Program-made: the position numbers and the translations under genes | Assembly (NCBI RefSeq): GCF_003814875.1 | Contig: NZ_RKQF01000001.1 | Location: 868,001 to 932,000 of the forward strand | Direction of reading: 5' to 3' | Length of the DNA stretch: 64,000 nt | From: Streptomyces sp. Ag109_O5-1 | GTDB lineage: Bacteria > Actinomycetota > Actinomycetes > Streptomycetales > Streptomycetaceae | Shown here: positions 50,565-60,157 of the stretch, one piece after another | How positions within the stretch are numbered: position 1 is the first letter of the stretch | Layout of the letters: every line of letters starts with the position of its first letter | The notes under the pieces: model-generated | The model's input: the letters and a program-made list of their open reading frames with translations, nothing else | Told to the model about the DNA's origin: nothing | The model's database searches: none

Positions 50565-51068
50565 ATGGCTGACTGCTATCCATACCAAATCGCGACCGGG
50601 AGAGGGGAACTGACGCTGATCTGGCGGCCCGGAGAGGGCGATGCCCCCGATGAGCTCGCCGTTGACCAACTCGGAAGACTCCTCACGTTCCACGACCTCG
50701 AGCCGCTCCAGGAATACTGTGATCGCAACGACTGGAATCTCGTCCGGGACGGCGGAGCCACACTCGATCTGGGCGTCGTACGTCGATGGGTCGAGCGTGC
50801 CGATCTTGACTCGGTCTCGGCAGGACTGCTGTTGAACGCCTGGAACTTCTTCGAAGACCTCTCCCACAGTCTGAAGGCCGGCCCACCTCTTCCCTCGCAA
50901 GGATCGATCCACAACAGCGCCTACGAAAAGATCTTCGGCGGTGACGCCCTCGAACCGACCGCCGGCGACGCAGCCTGGACGGACGAGGAGACCGCGGTCG
51001 TGCGCGAACTCCTCCGCGTGGGACTGACCCTCTGGGAACAGGCCGTGCACGGATCCGGCGCCGACTGA
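50565..51068 (+). CDS. hypothetical acidic soluble protein
   Basis: From the ATG at 50565 (GGGAG seven bases upstream) the protein is 167 residues, opening 'MADCYPYQIATGRGELTLIW', with 'VVRRWVERADLDSVSAGLLL' and 'NAWNFFEDLSHSLK'. It is acidic, has no membrane segment or signal peptide, and less extreme codon use than its neighbours. It resembles in style the small immunity proteins of polymorphic toxins, but no toxin gene is adjacent. Function unknown. Confidence 0.65.
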   Translation: MADCYPYQIATGRGELTLIWRPGEGDAPDELAVDQLGRLLTFHDLEPLQEYCDRNDWNLVRDGGATLDLGVVRRWVERADLDSVSAGLLLNAWNFFEDLSHSLKAGPPLPSQGSIHNSAYEKIFGGDALEPTAGDAAWTDEETAVVRELLRVGLTLWEQAVHGSGAD

Positions 51069-51108
51069 GTCGAGCCTACGAGTGTTGGCCGGCCCGTAAA
51101 CGGCCCTT

Positions 51109-51881
51109 TCATCGGCGCATACGCTGGCCCACCTCGCCCTCGTCGGTCTCCCACCAGGGGCGGAACCGCTCCGGAGCCTGCGGGGTCCCGGCTGCGCCGC
51201 CGGCCGACGCGGCTTCCGGCGCGGGCGTGAGAGCGGCCAGCCCGGTGGTTGGCGCGGCCCGGTCCGGACCGGATCGGCAACGGGGGTGAGCTCGCGGTCG
51301 AGGCGCGCGTCCAGCTCGGCGGTCTTGTTCCGCTCCCAGCGCCACCACTGCAAGAACACCGCGATCAAGAAGGGGAAGGCGACCAGTTCCGCCAGCATCA
51401 GCATCAGGCCGCCGCCGAGCATCTGGTCGAACTCCAGGGTGGGACCCCAGGTTCGGGGGTGGGCGCGGTACCAGTTCCCTGCGACAAGGGTGCCGCTGGT
51501 CATGACGGCGATGCCCGGAAACGAGTCGAAGAGTCCGTCGAAGAAGACCAGCGCCGCCCTGACCGGGTAGGTGCACCAGCGTGGGAGCATCTCCTGGCGG
51601 GTGAGTATCGGCACGATGAACAGGCAGCCGGTCAGGAGCAGTTGGGTATGCATCAACTGCAGCACCAGGCCACCCTGCAGCGCCGCAGAGAAGTACGGCG
51701 TGAAGTAGATCGTCAGCTCGGACGCAAGCACGGACAGCGAACTGACCAACGGGGACGTCAGGATCCTCACCGGCCGCGAGGTCACCGCTCGCTGCAGGGG
51801 GCCGTCCGGGTCGGCGAGGCCCAGGAGGTCGCCGAGCGCACGGCCCAGCGGGACCAGTAGGTCGAGCAGGATGTTCTGCAC
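51109..51881 (-). pseudogene. ctaG-like cytochrome c oxidase assembly protein, truncated and frameshifted
   Basis: The frame starts abruptly at 'NILLDLLVPLGRAL', in the middle of a Caa3_CtaG domain, and continues through 'LMHTQLLLTGCLFIVPIL', 'LVFFDGLFDSFPGIAVM' and 'GLMLMLAELVAFPFLIAV'. The usual C-terminal tail ('FRPWWETDEGEVGQRMRR', stop at 51109) is in another frame, so an indel lies near 51240-51290. About 100 N-terminal residues and the start are missing. It follows the MFS gene by 13 bases. Confidence 0.75.
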
Positions 51882-51894
51882 CGCGAGGCCAGCC

Positions 51895-53160
51895 CTAGGC
51901 CGCGCTCGATGTGGACGCTCGCACGTCGTGCTCTCGTGCTTCTTGCGTACCGCCGGGCAGAACGTCCCTAGACATCGATCCCGTCCGGGTGAGCGAGACG
52001 ATCAGTCCAGCGGCTGTTACGGCGACTGTTGCGGCGGCGTAGATGATTGCTGCGGGCACCAAACCGATGGCATCACTGAGGAAGCCGGCCACGATGGTAG
52101 GGACGCCATAGGCGAGATAGGCGACGACATAGACGGCGGAGAACAGCTTCGCCCGCTCCTGCGCTCGCGTCAGCGGAACAAGGATCCCGAGCGTACTGGA
52201 AAAGACGGCGCCGAAGCCGAGGCCAGTGACGATCGCGCCGCAGATGATGAGCGATGCGAGGCCCGCCGCGAACGAGCACGCCTCCAACGACACACCGGCG
52301 AGGACGGCAACATATCCGGCGAGCATGAACCGCCGGGGCGGCATCAGCGGGCCGAGTACGAGCGCGGAGACGGCCGCAGCCAGGGGCTGGGCGGCGACTA
52401 CCAGGCCGAGGGCGGCTCCACCGGTGATGTGCAGGGCTTGATGGACGATCGACGACCCGAGGCCGAGGACCAGCCCTGCCGACATCCAGATCCCGATCGT
52501 CCCCGGGACAGTGCGAGCGAACGCGGTCCGGGCCGCGGACGGAACGCCGATGCGCAGCACGAGGACATCGCCGATCCCTTGACGCTCACCGACCGTCTCA
52601 GGCGAGGCCGCCGTGACGACGATGGCGATGACGATGATCGCGAGTGCGGCTCCGAACACGACCGCGGCGGGTGCTACCGCGAACTGGATGGCGATTCCGG
52701 TGAGGACGACACCGATGCCGAGACCGGCCACGGACGCGATGCTCACGACCAGTGCTGCGAGCTTCTTCTGCGCCACTGGTGCGACCTCGGAGATGTAGGC
52801 GCTGAACGCGCTCGTGGCCGCTCCCGTCGCGAAGCCCTGCAGCGCCCTCGCGACGATGATGACGCCGATGTCCGGGGCGAACAGGAACACCACCATCGCG
52901 ACCGCCTGGAGTGCGAGGGCCGCGATGAGTACCGGACGGCGACCGATTCGATCCGACAGGGAACCGATGACGAGGAGCGCGAGGAGAAGCGCGAGGGCGT
53001 AGATCGCGAACGCGATCGTCAGCTCGCTGTCGGGAAAATGCCAGTGCTGCTGGTAGACGACAAGCAGGGCGCTCGGTGCTCCCGCGGCAGCCATCACTGT
53101 CATGAACGCGACAGACGAGGAGACGAAGGCGACGACCGGCGGAACCGTTGGACGCGGCAT
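51895..53160 (-). CDS. MFS transporter
   Basis: The 421-residue protein has twelve hydrophobic segments. The loop 2-3 motif 'IGSLSDRIGRRPVLIAALAL' and 'ARALQGFATGAATSAFSAYI' (motif C-like) place it in the drug/metabolite exporter MFS_1 group. It is divergent from a GlxA-like regulator 160 bases away; an imperfect CCTAT-N9-ATAGG repeat (53172-53190) lies in its leader. It may export a compound sensed by that regulator. Confidence 0.88.
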   Translation of the reverse strand: MPRPTVPPVVAFVSSSVAFMTVMAAAGAPSALLVVYQQHWHFPDSELTIAFAIYALALLLALLVIGSLSDRIGRRPVLIAALALQAVAMVVFLFAPDIGVIIVARALQGFATGAATSAFSAYISEVAPVAQKKLAALVVSIASVAGLGIGVVLTGIAIQFAVAPAAVVFGAALAIIVIAIVVTAASPETVGERQGIGDVLVLRIGVPSAARTAFARTVPGTIGIWMSAGLVLGLGSSIVHQALHITGGAALGLVVAAQPLAAAVSALVLGPLMPPRRFMLAGYVAVLAGVSLEACSFAAGLASLIICGAIVTGLGFGAVFSSTLGILVPLTRAQERAKLFSAVYVVAYLAYGVPTIVAGFLSDAIGLVPAAIIYAAATVAVTAAGLIVSLTRTGSMSRDVLPGGTQEAREHDVRASTSSAA

Positions 53161-53320
53161 GGAACGAACTTCCTATCCACTCGACATAGGACCGAACCCG
53201 ACTGGACGGCCCACTCAGTGTCGAGCGGCGGGACGACACCCTCCAGTGGCAAGAATGCCAATATGTGCGAGGATTCTGCCGCAGGGGATGGACCGACGCG
53301 AGCCGAGGAGATGGACGACG

Positions 53321-54277
53321 ATGAGTTCGCACCGGGTGATGGTGCTTGTACTGGATGGGGCGCTCCCGCTCGACGTCGGCATCCCGACCCAGGTGTTCCA
53401 CCCGCGTGACGGACTCCCGTACGAGCTGACGGTGTGCGGCGTCGCCGCGGGAACGGTGCCCTCCAGTGAGGGTTTCGGGTACACGGTGCCGCAGGGTCTC
53501 GACGCGCTGGACGGCGCGGACACCATCATCGTCCCCGGCTACGCGCCGGTTGGCCGACCGATCCCGACCGCGGTGCACGAAGCGCTTCAAAGGGCACATG
53601 CAAGAGGAGCCCGCATCGCATCGATCTGCTACGGCGCGTTCGCCCTGGCCGACGCGGGTCTACTGGAAGGACGGCGCGCGACAACACATTGGGACGCAGC
53701 GGAAATGCTGGCGCTGCGCCATCCGGACATCCTGGTGGAGCCCAATGTCCTGTTCGTCGATGAGGGTTCGGTCCTCACATCGGCCGGTGTCGCGGCGGGC
53801 ATCGACCTGTGCCTTCACATCGTCCGGCGCGACCTCGGCGTGAGCGTGGCCAACGACATCGCCCGCCGCCTGGTGACGGCGCCCTATCGGAGCGGCGGCC
53901 AGGCCCAGTACCTTCCCCGAAGCAGCCCGGCACCGCAGGGCGATACGCTCGCGGCGACCCGAGAATGGGCGCTGACACGCCTCCACGAACCGCTCGCAGT
54001 CACCGATCTCGCGACGCATGCGCGGATGTCGCTGCGCACCTTCATGCGCCGCTTCGCCGAGGAGACCGGCGACACGCCGCTGCAGTGGGTCCTGCGCGCC
54101 CGAGTCGACGCTGCCCGAGCGCTCCTGGAAACCACGAAACTCCCGGTCGACCAGATCGCCGAGCGCGTCGGACTGGGCACCGGATCCAACCTCCGCCTGC
54201 ATTTTCGGAGAATCCTCGACGTGTCGCCCTCCGAGTATCGGGCCGCGTTCTCCGACCGGACGGTTCCGACTCCTTGA
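53321..54277 (+). CDS. GlxA-family regulator (DJ-1/PfpI domain plus AraC-type HTH)
   Basis: From the ATG at 53321 (CGAGGAG upstream) the protein is 318 residues. Residues 1 to about 175 form a class I glutamine amidotransferase-like domain, with the nucleophile-elbow Cys in 'IASICYGAFALADAGLLEGR'. An AraC HTH follows: 'PLAVTDLATHARMSLRTFMR' and 'DQIAERVGLGTGSNLRLHFR'. It probably activates the divergent MFS gene. The ligand is unknown. Confidence 0.9.
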   Translation: MSSHRVMVLVLDGALPLDVGIPTQVFHPRDGLPYELTVCGVAAGTVPSSEGFGYTVPQGLDALDGADTIIVPGYAPVGRPIPTAVHEALQRAHARGARIASICYGAFALADAGLLEGRRATTHWDAAEMLALRHPDILVEPNVLFVDEGSVLTSAGVAAGIDLCLHIVRRDLGVSVANDIARRLVTAPYRSGGQAQYLPRSSPAPQGDTLAATREWALTRLHEPLAVTDLATHARMSLRTFMRRFAEETGDTPLQWVLRARVDAARALLETTKLPVDQIAERVGLGTGSNLRLHFRRILDVSPSEYRAAFSDRTVPTP

Positions 54278-54359
54278 CCGGGAACCGCCGGCGCGGGCCG
54301 CAGCCCGTGCCGTCATCTCCGGTCGGGCCACCGTCACCCCGAAGACCGGCGACGGCGCC

Positions 54360-54600
54360 GGCTTCAGGCACGGCCCTGACGGAGTCGACCATCGGCCTGT
54401 ACAAGACCGAGTTGATCAAACCCTCACAACCACAGTCCGAGATCTCTACCGAACCCGGGGTGGTTCACACCCCCTTGGCCGACCTGTCGACGGTCGAGCG
54501 CCTACGGTTCCCTGCACTCGCATCCGCGCCGCCCGAGACGGCCTTGGACCGCCCGAGTACTTCGTCTCAACCACAAAGAGTCCGGTCAACGGCTCGCCGC
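54360..54600 (+). mobile_element. IS3-family transposase (orfB) remnant
   Basis: 'ALTESTIGLYKTELIKP' at about 54368-54424 is a hallmark of the C-terminal integrase region of IS3 orfB proteins. After it, scattered matches ('RLHSRIR', 'PPEYF') occur in other frames, indicating a heavily decayed copy. No ends were found. 54278-54359 shows nothing else. Confidence 0.5.
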
Positions 54601-54616
54601 CGGTCGTGCGCGAGGG

Positions 54617-54988
54617 TCAGACAGCGCGAGCGGAGAGCGCCTGGAGCAGCAAGCCGGTGAGATGGCGGCAGGCATCAGGGCCGAGTGCGCTCTCAAGGCC
54701 CGCGTCGGCCGCGGCGTAAGCATCCTGGCCGGCGGCCGGCAGTCGCATGCCGCCTTCGGTGATGGGGAGCTCGGCGGTGCGGCCGCGACCTGCTTCGGTG
54801 CGCCGCTCGACGACCCCCCGTTCCTCAAGCTGGCGGACGGTGGCCTGGGCACTCTGCGCGGCGATCCCCGCCCGGCGGCCCAACTCGCTGTCAGCAGCCC
54901 GAGGAACACTCCGCCGACAAGTCCCCAACCAGCGATGACCGCAGCCCCCAGTCAGCAGCCGGAGCGCCCTGGAGGGCCGGGCGGCCAC
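54617..54988 (-). pseudogene. MarR-family regulator, N-terminally damaged
   Basis: The 3' two-thirds read 'DSELGRRAGIAAQSAQATVR' and 'QLEERGVVERRTEAGRGRTA', ending 'ALGPDACRHLTGLLLQAL': recognition helix, wing and dimer helix of a MarR protein. Upstream of 'DSELG' the expected N-terminal helices are replaced by unrelated low-complexity sequence, so the dimerisation and first helices are gone. An expressed shortened protein cannot be excluded. Confidence 0.55.
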
Positions 54989-55027
54989 TCTCCTTGAGCC
55001 ATCAACGGCAACCCCGCTCCAACCACA

Positions 55028-55314
55028 CCCGCTCGGCTGGCCACGCCGCAGACGATCTACTACGGAGCGGTGAGCGTCGACCTGACCCTCACCTCTCTCG
55101 CCGGACTCCGCCTGGCGCCCATCCCGCTCCTGGCACCCCTGCCGCTCACCCTGATCACAGGCTCGGCCTGCTCGGCGCGTACCGCTCCACAGGTGGCTAC
55201 ATCCGCTACCTGGCCGCCGACCTCGCGCCCGACGGCCGCAAGGGGCGGTCGCTGTCGATCGTCATGTACGGCGGCCTCATCGCGGCGTTCCTCGGACCGT
55301 TGGGGACCGCGTAG
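55028..55314 (+). pseudogene. MFS transporter remnant
   Basis: One frame has 'TIYYGAVSVDLTLTSLAGLR' and 'LAPIPLLAPLPLTLITG', typical of an MFS N-terminus. A second frame has 'YIRYLAADLAPDGRKGRSLS' and 'IVMYGGLIAAFLGPLG', typical of the loop 4-5 region. The part between is missing, and the frame ends at TAG 55312-55314. It is a relic. Confidence 0.65.
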
Positions 55315-55479
55315 CCGCGCTGTACGAGCAGTCTCTGCCTGTTGGCCGTGACAGCAGGGATCATCGACCCCCGTTCAAGCCGCCTCAAGACTTGCAGTTA
55401 GACTGCAAGTGGCGCAGATCGAGAGCCGATGCGGAGTCGCCGGGAGGCTTGCCGCCCTACGCCGGAAAGGGAGGCCGTC

Positions 55480-56487
55480 GTGAGCGGCGGAGACGCTCGA
55501 CAAATCAGCGTGCGCACCAAGGACCGAAACTCAGAAGAGCGGAGCGAACAACTCGCACCCCCTCTCAGGCGCGATCAGTCAGACTCAATTACATACAGAA
55601 GCTTTCTACGCGTCCGCGCCTACGCTGTCATGACGAAGCCGCGAGTTATGGAACTCCTGCTTGTCACGACTGTGCCGACCATGATTTTGGCTCATGGCGG
55701 TCCGCCGAATTTGCCGCTCATCGTGGCGACACTCATGGGTGGAGCGGCAAGCTCGGGCAGCGCATCGGCCTTCAATATGTACCTGGACCGAGACATGGAT
55801 GCCCAGATGAGACGCACATCCGGTCGCCCTTTGGTGACCGGAGAGGTGGCACCGCGGTCTGGATTGCTCTTCGCCTGGATCCTGGCCGTCTCCTCGACGG
55901 TCTGGTTCTGGTGCCTTGTGAATTACTTGGCCGCTGCACTGTCCGTCTGCGCGATTCTATGGTATGTAGTCGTGTACACAATTCTCCTCAAGCGCCGCAC
56001 TGAGCAGAACATCGTGTGGGGCGGCATCGCGGGCTGCTTCCCTGTAGTCATCGGCTGGGCATCAGCGACAGGGACCGTGTCATGGCCAGCGGTAATACTT
56101 TTTCTAGTGATCTTCTTTTGGACCCCGGCTCATTATTGGCCTCTGTCAGTCAAGTACGGCGAGGACTACCGTCGTGTCGGCGTCCCCATGCTCGGCGCAA
56201 TCCACGGAATCGAGCACGTGGCCAAGAGAGTGATTGCGTATGCCGTCGCGACCGCCACGGCTTCCCTTCTCCTCATTCCTGTTGCAGGAATGAGTTGGAC
56301 CTACGCAACGGTGGCCGTGGTCGGTGGAGCGTGGTTCGTAGGGGAAGGTCTTCGACTCCAAGCCGCTGCCCGTCGAGCGGAAGCCGCCGCGCGACCAATG
56401 CGGATGTTTGTGGTATCGAATGCATATCTTGCATTGCTGTTCGCCGCAGTGGCCATCGATACACTCGTGAAACACCGATTCAGCTGA
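55480..56487 (+). CDS. ctaB: heme O synthase (protoheme IX farnesyltransferase)
   Basis: From the GTG at 55480 (AAGGGAGG upstream) the protein is 335 residues. It has the Asp-rich prenyl-binding motif 'NMYLDRDMDAQMRRTSGRPL' and the second motif 'DYRRVGVPML', with about eight transmembrane helices ('TKPRVMELLLVTTVPTMIL' at the start). It makes heme O for cytochrome oxidases. The DNA is clearly less GC-rich at third codon positions than the rest of the window, which suggests acquisition. It is isolated from other oxidase genes, apart from the nearby ctaG relic, and is probably a second copy. Confidence 0.9.
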   Translation: MSGGDARQISVRTKDRNSEERSEQLAPPLRRDQSDSITYRSFLRVRAYAVMTKPRVMELLLVTTVPTMILAHGGPPNLPLIVATLMGGAASSGSASAFNMYLDRDMDAQMRRTSGRPLVTGEVAPRSGLLFAWILAVSSTVWFWCLVNYLAAALSVCAILWYVVVYTILLKRRTEQNIVWGGIAGCFPVVIGWASATGTVSWPAVILFLVIFFWTPAHYWPLSVKYGEDYRRVGVPMLGAIHGIEHVAKRVIAYAVATATASLLLIPVAGMSWTYATVAVVGGAWFVGEGLRLQAAARRAEAAARPMRMFVVSNAYLALLFAAVAIDTLVKHRFS

Positions 56488-56544
56488 AACTCTGCCGCAC
56501 CGGCCGGTTGTCACAGCTATAGGCATCGCCGCCACACTCGTCGG

Positions 56545-56707
56545 CTGCACAGCCGGCGTTGACGTAACGCTCTTGGGCAAGCTGCCCAACTCCGCCGGCA
56601 GTCACGTCGTCACTTATAACGGCTGGCCGCTCTACCGATACGCCGCCGACAAGGCACCTGGTCAACATCACGCGGCAGTGCGCGGTGCTGACGCAAGGGC
56701 GACTTGA
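56545..56707 (+). pseudogene. COG4315-type lipoprotein fragment
   Basis: The plus frame reads 'LLGKLPNSAGSHVVTYNGWP' followed by 'LYRYAADKAPGQ', the repeat motif of secreted COG4315 (PF03640) proteins, then ends at TGA 56705-56707. No start, lipobox or second repeat is seen. It lies directly after the heme O synthase gene. Confidence 0.6.
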
Positions 56708-56745
56708 GTGGCTGTTCTGCGCGTGTTCGGCCAGGCCTTGGTGGC

Positions 56746-57114
56746 TCACACCGTCGTCGCCACAGCGACGGCCCAACCGATGTAGGCAAAGTTGAAAAGC
56801 ACCTTGACGGTCGCACTCGCCAACCCGCGGGCACGGCACGGCCGCTCAGCCGCCACCCGGGCCAGCCCATCGAGATGCGCGACGACGAAGACCGAGATCA
56901 TCGCCGCGGCGATCCACCCGCCCGCCGCTCGGCTCCGCGGTACGAGGAGGAGAACACTGTCGGCGATCAGCGCAACCCCGCCCACAGCGACGAGCATTCG
57001 TGCGCAACCCAGCCAGGAAGGGACCAACCGGCGGACGTAGTCCGGACGCACGAAGTGCGCGGCGCCGTTGACAACCAGGAAGACCGCCAAGGCGACGGCC
57101 ACAATAGAATTCAT
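56746..57114 (-). CDS. small four-helix membrane protein (DoxX-like)
   Basis: From the ATG at 57114 the protein is 122 residues with four hydrophobic segments ('IVAVALAVFLVVNGAAHFV', 'MLVAVGGVALIADSVLLLV', 'WIAAAMISVFVVAHLDGLA', 'VLFNFAYIGWAVAVATTV'). This is the size and topology of DoxX-like proteins. No ribosome site is visible. The start is three bases from the start of the divergent AraC gene, so regulation must be shared. Confidence 0.7.
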   Translation of the reverse strand: MNSIVAVALAVFLVVNGAAHFVRPDYVRRLVPSWLGCARMLVAVGGVALIADSVLLLVPRSRAAGGWIAAAMISVFVVAHLDGLARVAAERPCRARGLASATVKVLFNFAYIGWAVAVATTV

Positions 57115-57117
57115 GTC

Positions 57118-57870
57118 ATGACAGTGCCGCCGACCCAGGTGTGGACGCTTGAACGAAACGATCGCCGCCTCCACTTCGCATCCGGCCCGGCGGCGACGAT
57201 GTTCGCCGAGTCCGGCGCCTTTCGGGTACGCCCCCACCGGCACCCGGCGTGGAAGATCGTGCTCGCGCTCGGCGGCGGTGTCGAGGTCGGCTACAACGGT
57301 AACCGCACCCTCACCGCAGCCGGCGTGATCGTGCCGCCGCAACTGGCACACACCTGCGCCGTCTCGTCGGCTTACGTTGCCCTCTTCCTGGACCCGTGGG
57401 AGCTGGCGCTCGGCACCGACCCGACCCGCCTGAACGAGACCGCGGCCCACCGCGTGCTCGCGGCCCTCGACCATCCCGGCCGCGGCGCCGACCTGGACGC
57501 GGCCCGTGCCGAGCTCACGGCCCTCGCCGGAGCGGGCGCCCCGCTCGATTCCAGGGTCGCCCACGCGGTGCGGGAGATCACCCGCCCCGGGTCCACCGCC
57601 ACGATCGGCGCGGTCGCCGCCCAGGTCGGGCTCTCCCAGCCGCGGTTGCGCACCCTCGTCCGCGACTGGGTGGGTATCCCGCTCCCGCGGCTACGCCTGT
57701 GGGCCAAGCTGCGGACCGCCATGACCGAACTACCGGCTGAGTCCGCGGCCGCCGCGGCTGCTTTCGCGGGCTTCGCCGACCAGGCACACCTCACCCGCAC
57801 GGCGCGCACCCTCGCCGGCCGCACCCCGTCGGAGATCCTCCGCCCAGGAGCGTCCGGCACCCCGGCGTAG
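57118..57870 (+). CDS. AraC-family regulator
   Basis: The 250-residue protein has an N-terminal cupin-like domain ('FRVRPHRHPAWKIVLALGGG' with His residues, 'AAGVIVPPQLAHTCAV') and a C-terminal HTH ('TIGAVAAQVGLSQPRLRTLV' and 'AFAGFADQAHLTRTARTLAG'). The second HTH ends in 'GRTPSEILRP', the usual AraC tail. The ATG at 57118 has no ribosome site; a leaderless message or a GTG at 57139 are alternatives. It probably controls the divergent DoxX-like gene. Confidence 0.85.
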   Translation: MTVPPTQVWTLERNDRRLHFASGPAATMFAESGAFRVRPHRHPAWKIVLALGGGVEVGYNGNRTLTAAGVIVPPQLAHTCAVSSAYVALFLDPWELALGTDPTRLNETAAHRVLAALDHPGRGADLDAARAELTALAGAGAPLDSRVAHAVREITRPGSTATIGAVAAQVGLSQPRLRTLVRDWVGIPLPRLRLWAKLRTAMTELPAESAAAAAAFAGFADQAHLTRTARTLAGRTPSEILRPGASGTPA

Positions 57871-58329
57871 ACTCGTCAACCCTGGAATTCATGGCCCCGG
57901 GAGGACCCCCTCTCGGAGCCGATCAGCTCCGCTTCCTTCTGCCCGGATCCCATGCCTCATCCGGCAGATCGCTCGGGTACGACTCGCGCCCGCCCGCGCT
58001 TTCCAGCAGACCGTCCCCCGGGCCAACCGTGAAGCCCCGGAACCGGACGACCCACCCTCAAGCGCGACGACACCTGTCACGCACCCGCACACGACGAGCC
58101 TGTTCCTTCGGCGCCCAGGCCCCGCCGAGCAGCGCTCCGTCACGATGGGTTGTGTCGACCGTCGACTCTCCATCTTCCACAGGTAGCGCGATGGATGTGC
58201 CATGAGATGAGACCTGTACTCGTGGCGGCACGTCGGTGAAGCGTCCTTGAGGAGACGAGGCCACAAAGCCGACCTGTTTGGTCCGATACGGTGGGAGTGC
58301 TCCGACATGGCCAGGGAAGGAAGACGTGG
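57871..58329. other. 459-bp gap without recognisable gene
   Basis: Several short open frames exist on both strands, but none has a ribosome site plus recognisable protein features. The end (58260-58329) is likely the promoter and leader of the MarR gene, with GGAAGGAAG at 58314-58322. Confidence 0.4.
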
Positions 58330-58842
58330 ATGGCAGACGCAGGGGACGCCGACTCGGCGCGATACCCACTGGGTCCAACGATGATCATGATCCTCCAGGG
58401 GCGTTTTCTGGAAGGACGAGTAGAGGACTCACTGAAGGGCATCGGCCTGTCCCTGCGACGCCTGGGCCTCTTGGGGCACCTGCGACGTGATCCGGGCATA
58501 TCGTTCAGCGCATTGGCGCGGAGAGCGGGGATCAAAGTGCAGAGCCTGCATCCGATCATCGACGCGCTGATCTCTGACGGATACGTCGCCACCGTCGGGA
58601 GCGGTGGGCAGGGCCGCGCAGCGGTGATAGAGCTGACAGACCGTGGTGTGAAGGTGCTTGAGCGGGCAACCCAGTTGATCGAGGACTACGACCACGAGGT
58701 GTTCGCCGAGGACGAGTGGAAGGACCTGGGTACAGCGCTTACTCGTTTGGGGGAGGCGTTGCAGCGCGACCGCATGACCTCATCCGCTGACGCGACCGGT
58801 CCGGCGGCGCCCCCCGTTGCCGGGCGCCCTTCCCGAGGCTGA
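58330..58842 (+). CDS. MarR-family regulator
   Basis: From the ATG at 58330 (GGAAGGAAG about 8 bases upstream) the protein is 170 residues. The winged helix is 'ISFSALARRAGIKVQSLHPI', 'IDALISDGYVATVGSGGQGR' and 'AAVIELTDRGVKVLERATQL'. A Pro/Ala-rich tail follows. Codon use is somewhat less GC-biased than average for the window. No neighbour is an obvious target; the alpha/beta hydrolase at 59175 is the nearest enzyme. Confidence 0.82.
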   Translation: MADAGDADSARYPLGPTMIMILQGRFLEGRVEDSLKGIGLSLRRLGLLGHLRRDPGISFSALARRAGIKVQSLHPIIDALISDGYVATVGSGGQGRAAVIELTDRGVKVLERATQLIEDYDHEVFAEDEWKDLGTALTRLGEALQRDRMTSSADATGPAAPPVAGRPSRG

Positions 58843-59055
58843 CGTCTTCTCTGGGCCCGCGGGAGTTTCCTGTGCTTGGGAGCGGTTGTTCGGCCATGCT
58901 CTGCGAGGGCGTTTGAAGCAGGCAGATTGCCCTTGATGCCCTAGTGAGCTCATCGCCAGGTGGGAGTCGACTCGTCCGTTATGCGCGGCGTTCCCCGAGA
59001 GGCCGACGACGGTGACGGTCACAGCAAGGGTGAGGCCGATCGTGTCGGTGAGCAT
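58780..59055 (-). CDS. possible small membrane protein
   Basis: An ATG at 59055 with a good AGAGGAAG ribosome site opens 'MLTDTIGLTLAVTVTVVGLS', one membrane helix, followed by a polar Arg/Gly-rich tail to 91 residues. It overlaps the 3' end of the MarR gene on the other strand. The helix and ribosome site argue for it; the low-complexity tail argues against it. Confidence 0.25.
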   Translation of the reverse strand: MLTDTIGLTLAVTVTVVGLSGNAAHNGRVDSHLAMSSLGHQGQSACFKRPRRAWPNNRSQAQETPAGPEKTSASGRAPGNGGRRRTGRVSG

Positions 59056-59174
59056 GCCGTGCTTCCTCTCGACGATCTTCGTGGCCGCATCCGTTCCCTG
59101 GCTGGTCACAGGGCAGGGTCTTATGCGGTCAGAAGAGCCGGGCCGCCCTCGACTGGCAGCCCGGCTCCGTGGGA

Positions 59175-60056
<882 letters not shown>

Positions 60057-60104
60057 TCACGCTAGGGGGAACGCCACGCGACCGGTTGCCCCACCGTGCA
60101 CCAC

Positions 60105-60157
60105 TTGTTGCCCTCAGGCGCAGGGATCATATTGTTGCCCTCAGGCGCAGGGATCAT
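60105..60157. repeat. 26-bp direct repeat, 27-bp period
   Basis: TTGTTGCCCTCAGGCGCAGG plus GATCAT occurs at 60105-60130 and again at 60132-60157, separated by one base. It lies 94 bases upstream of the hydrolase start and may be a duplicated operator or a slippage product. Confidence 0.85.

Noticed and set aside
51871..53409. Rightward open frame of about 510 codons
   Set aside because: It is antisense to the MFS gene 51895-53160, rich in Asp/Arg/Gly with no fold-like hydrophobic pattern.
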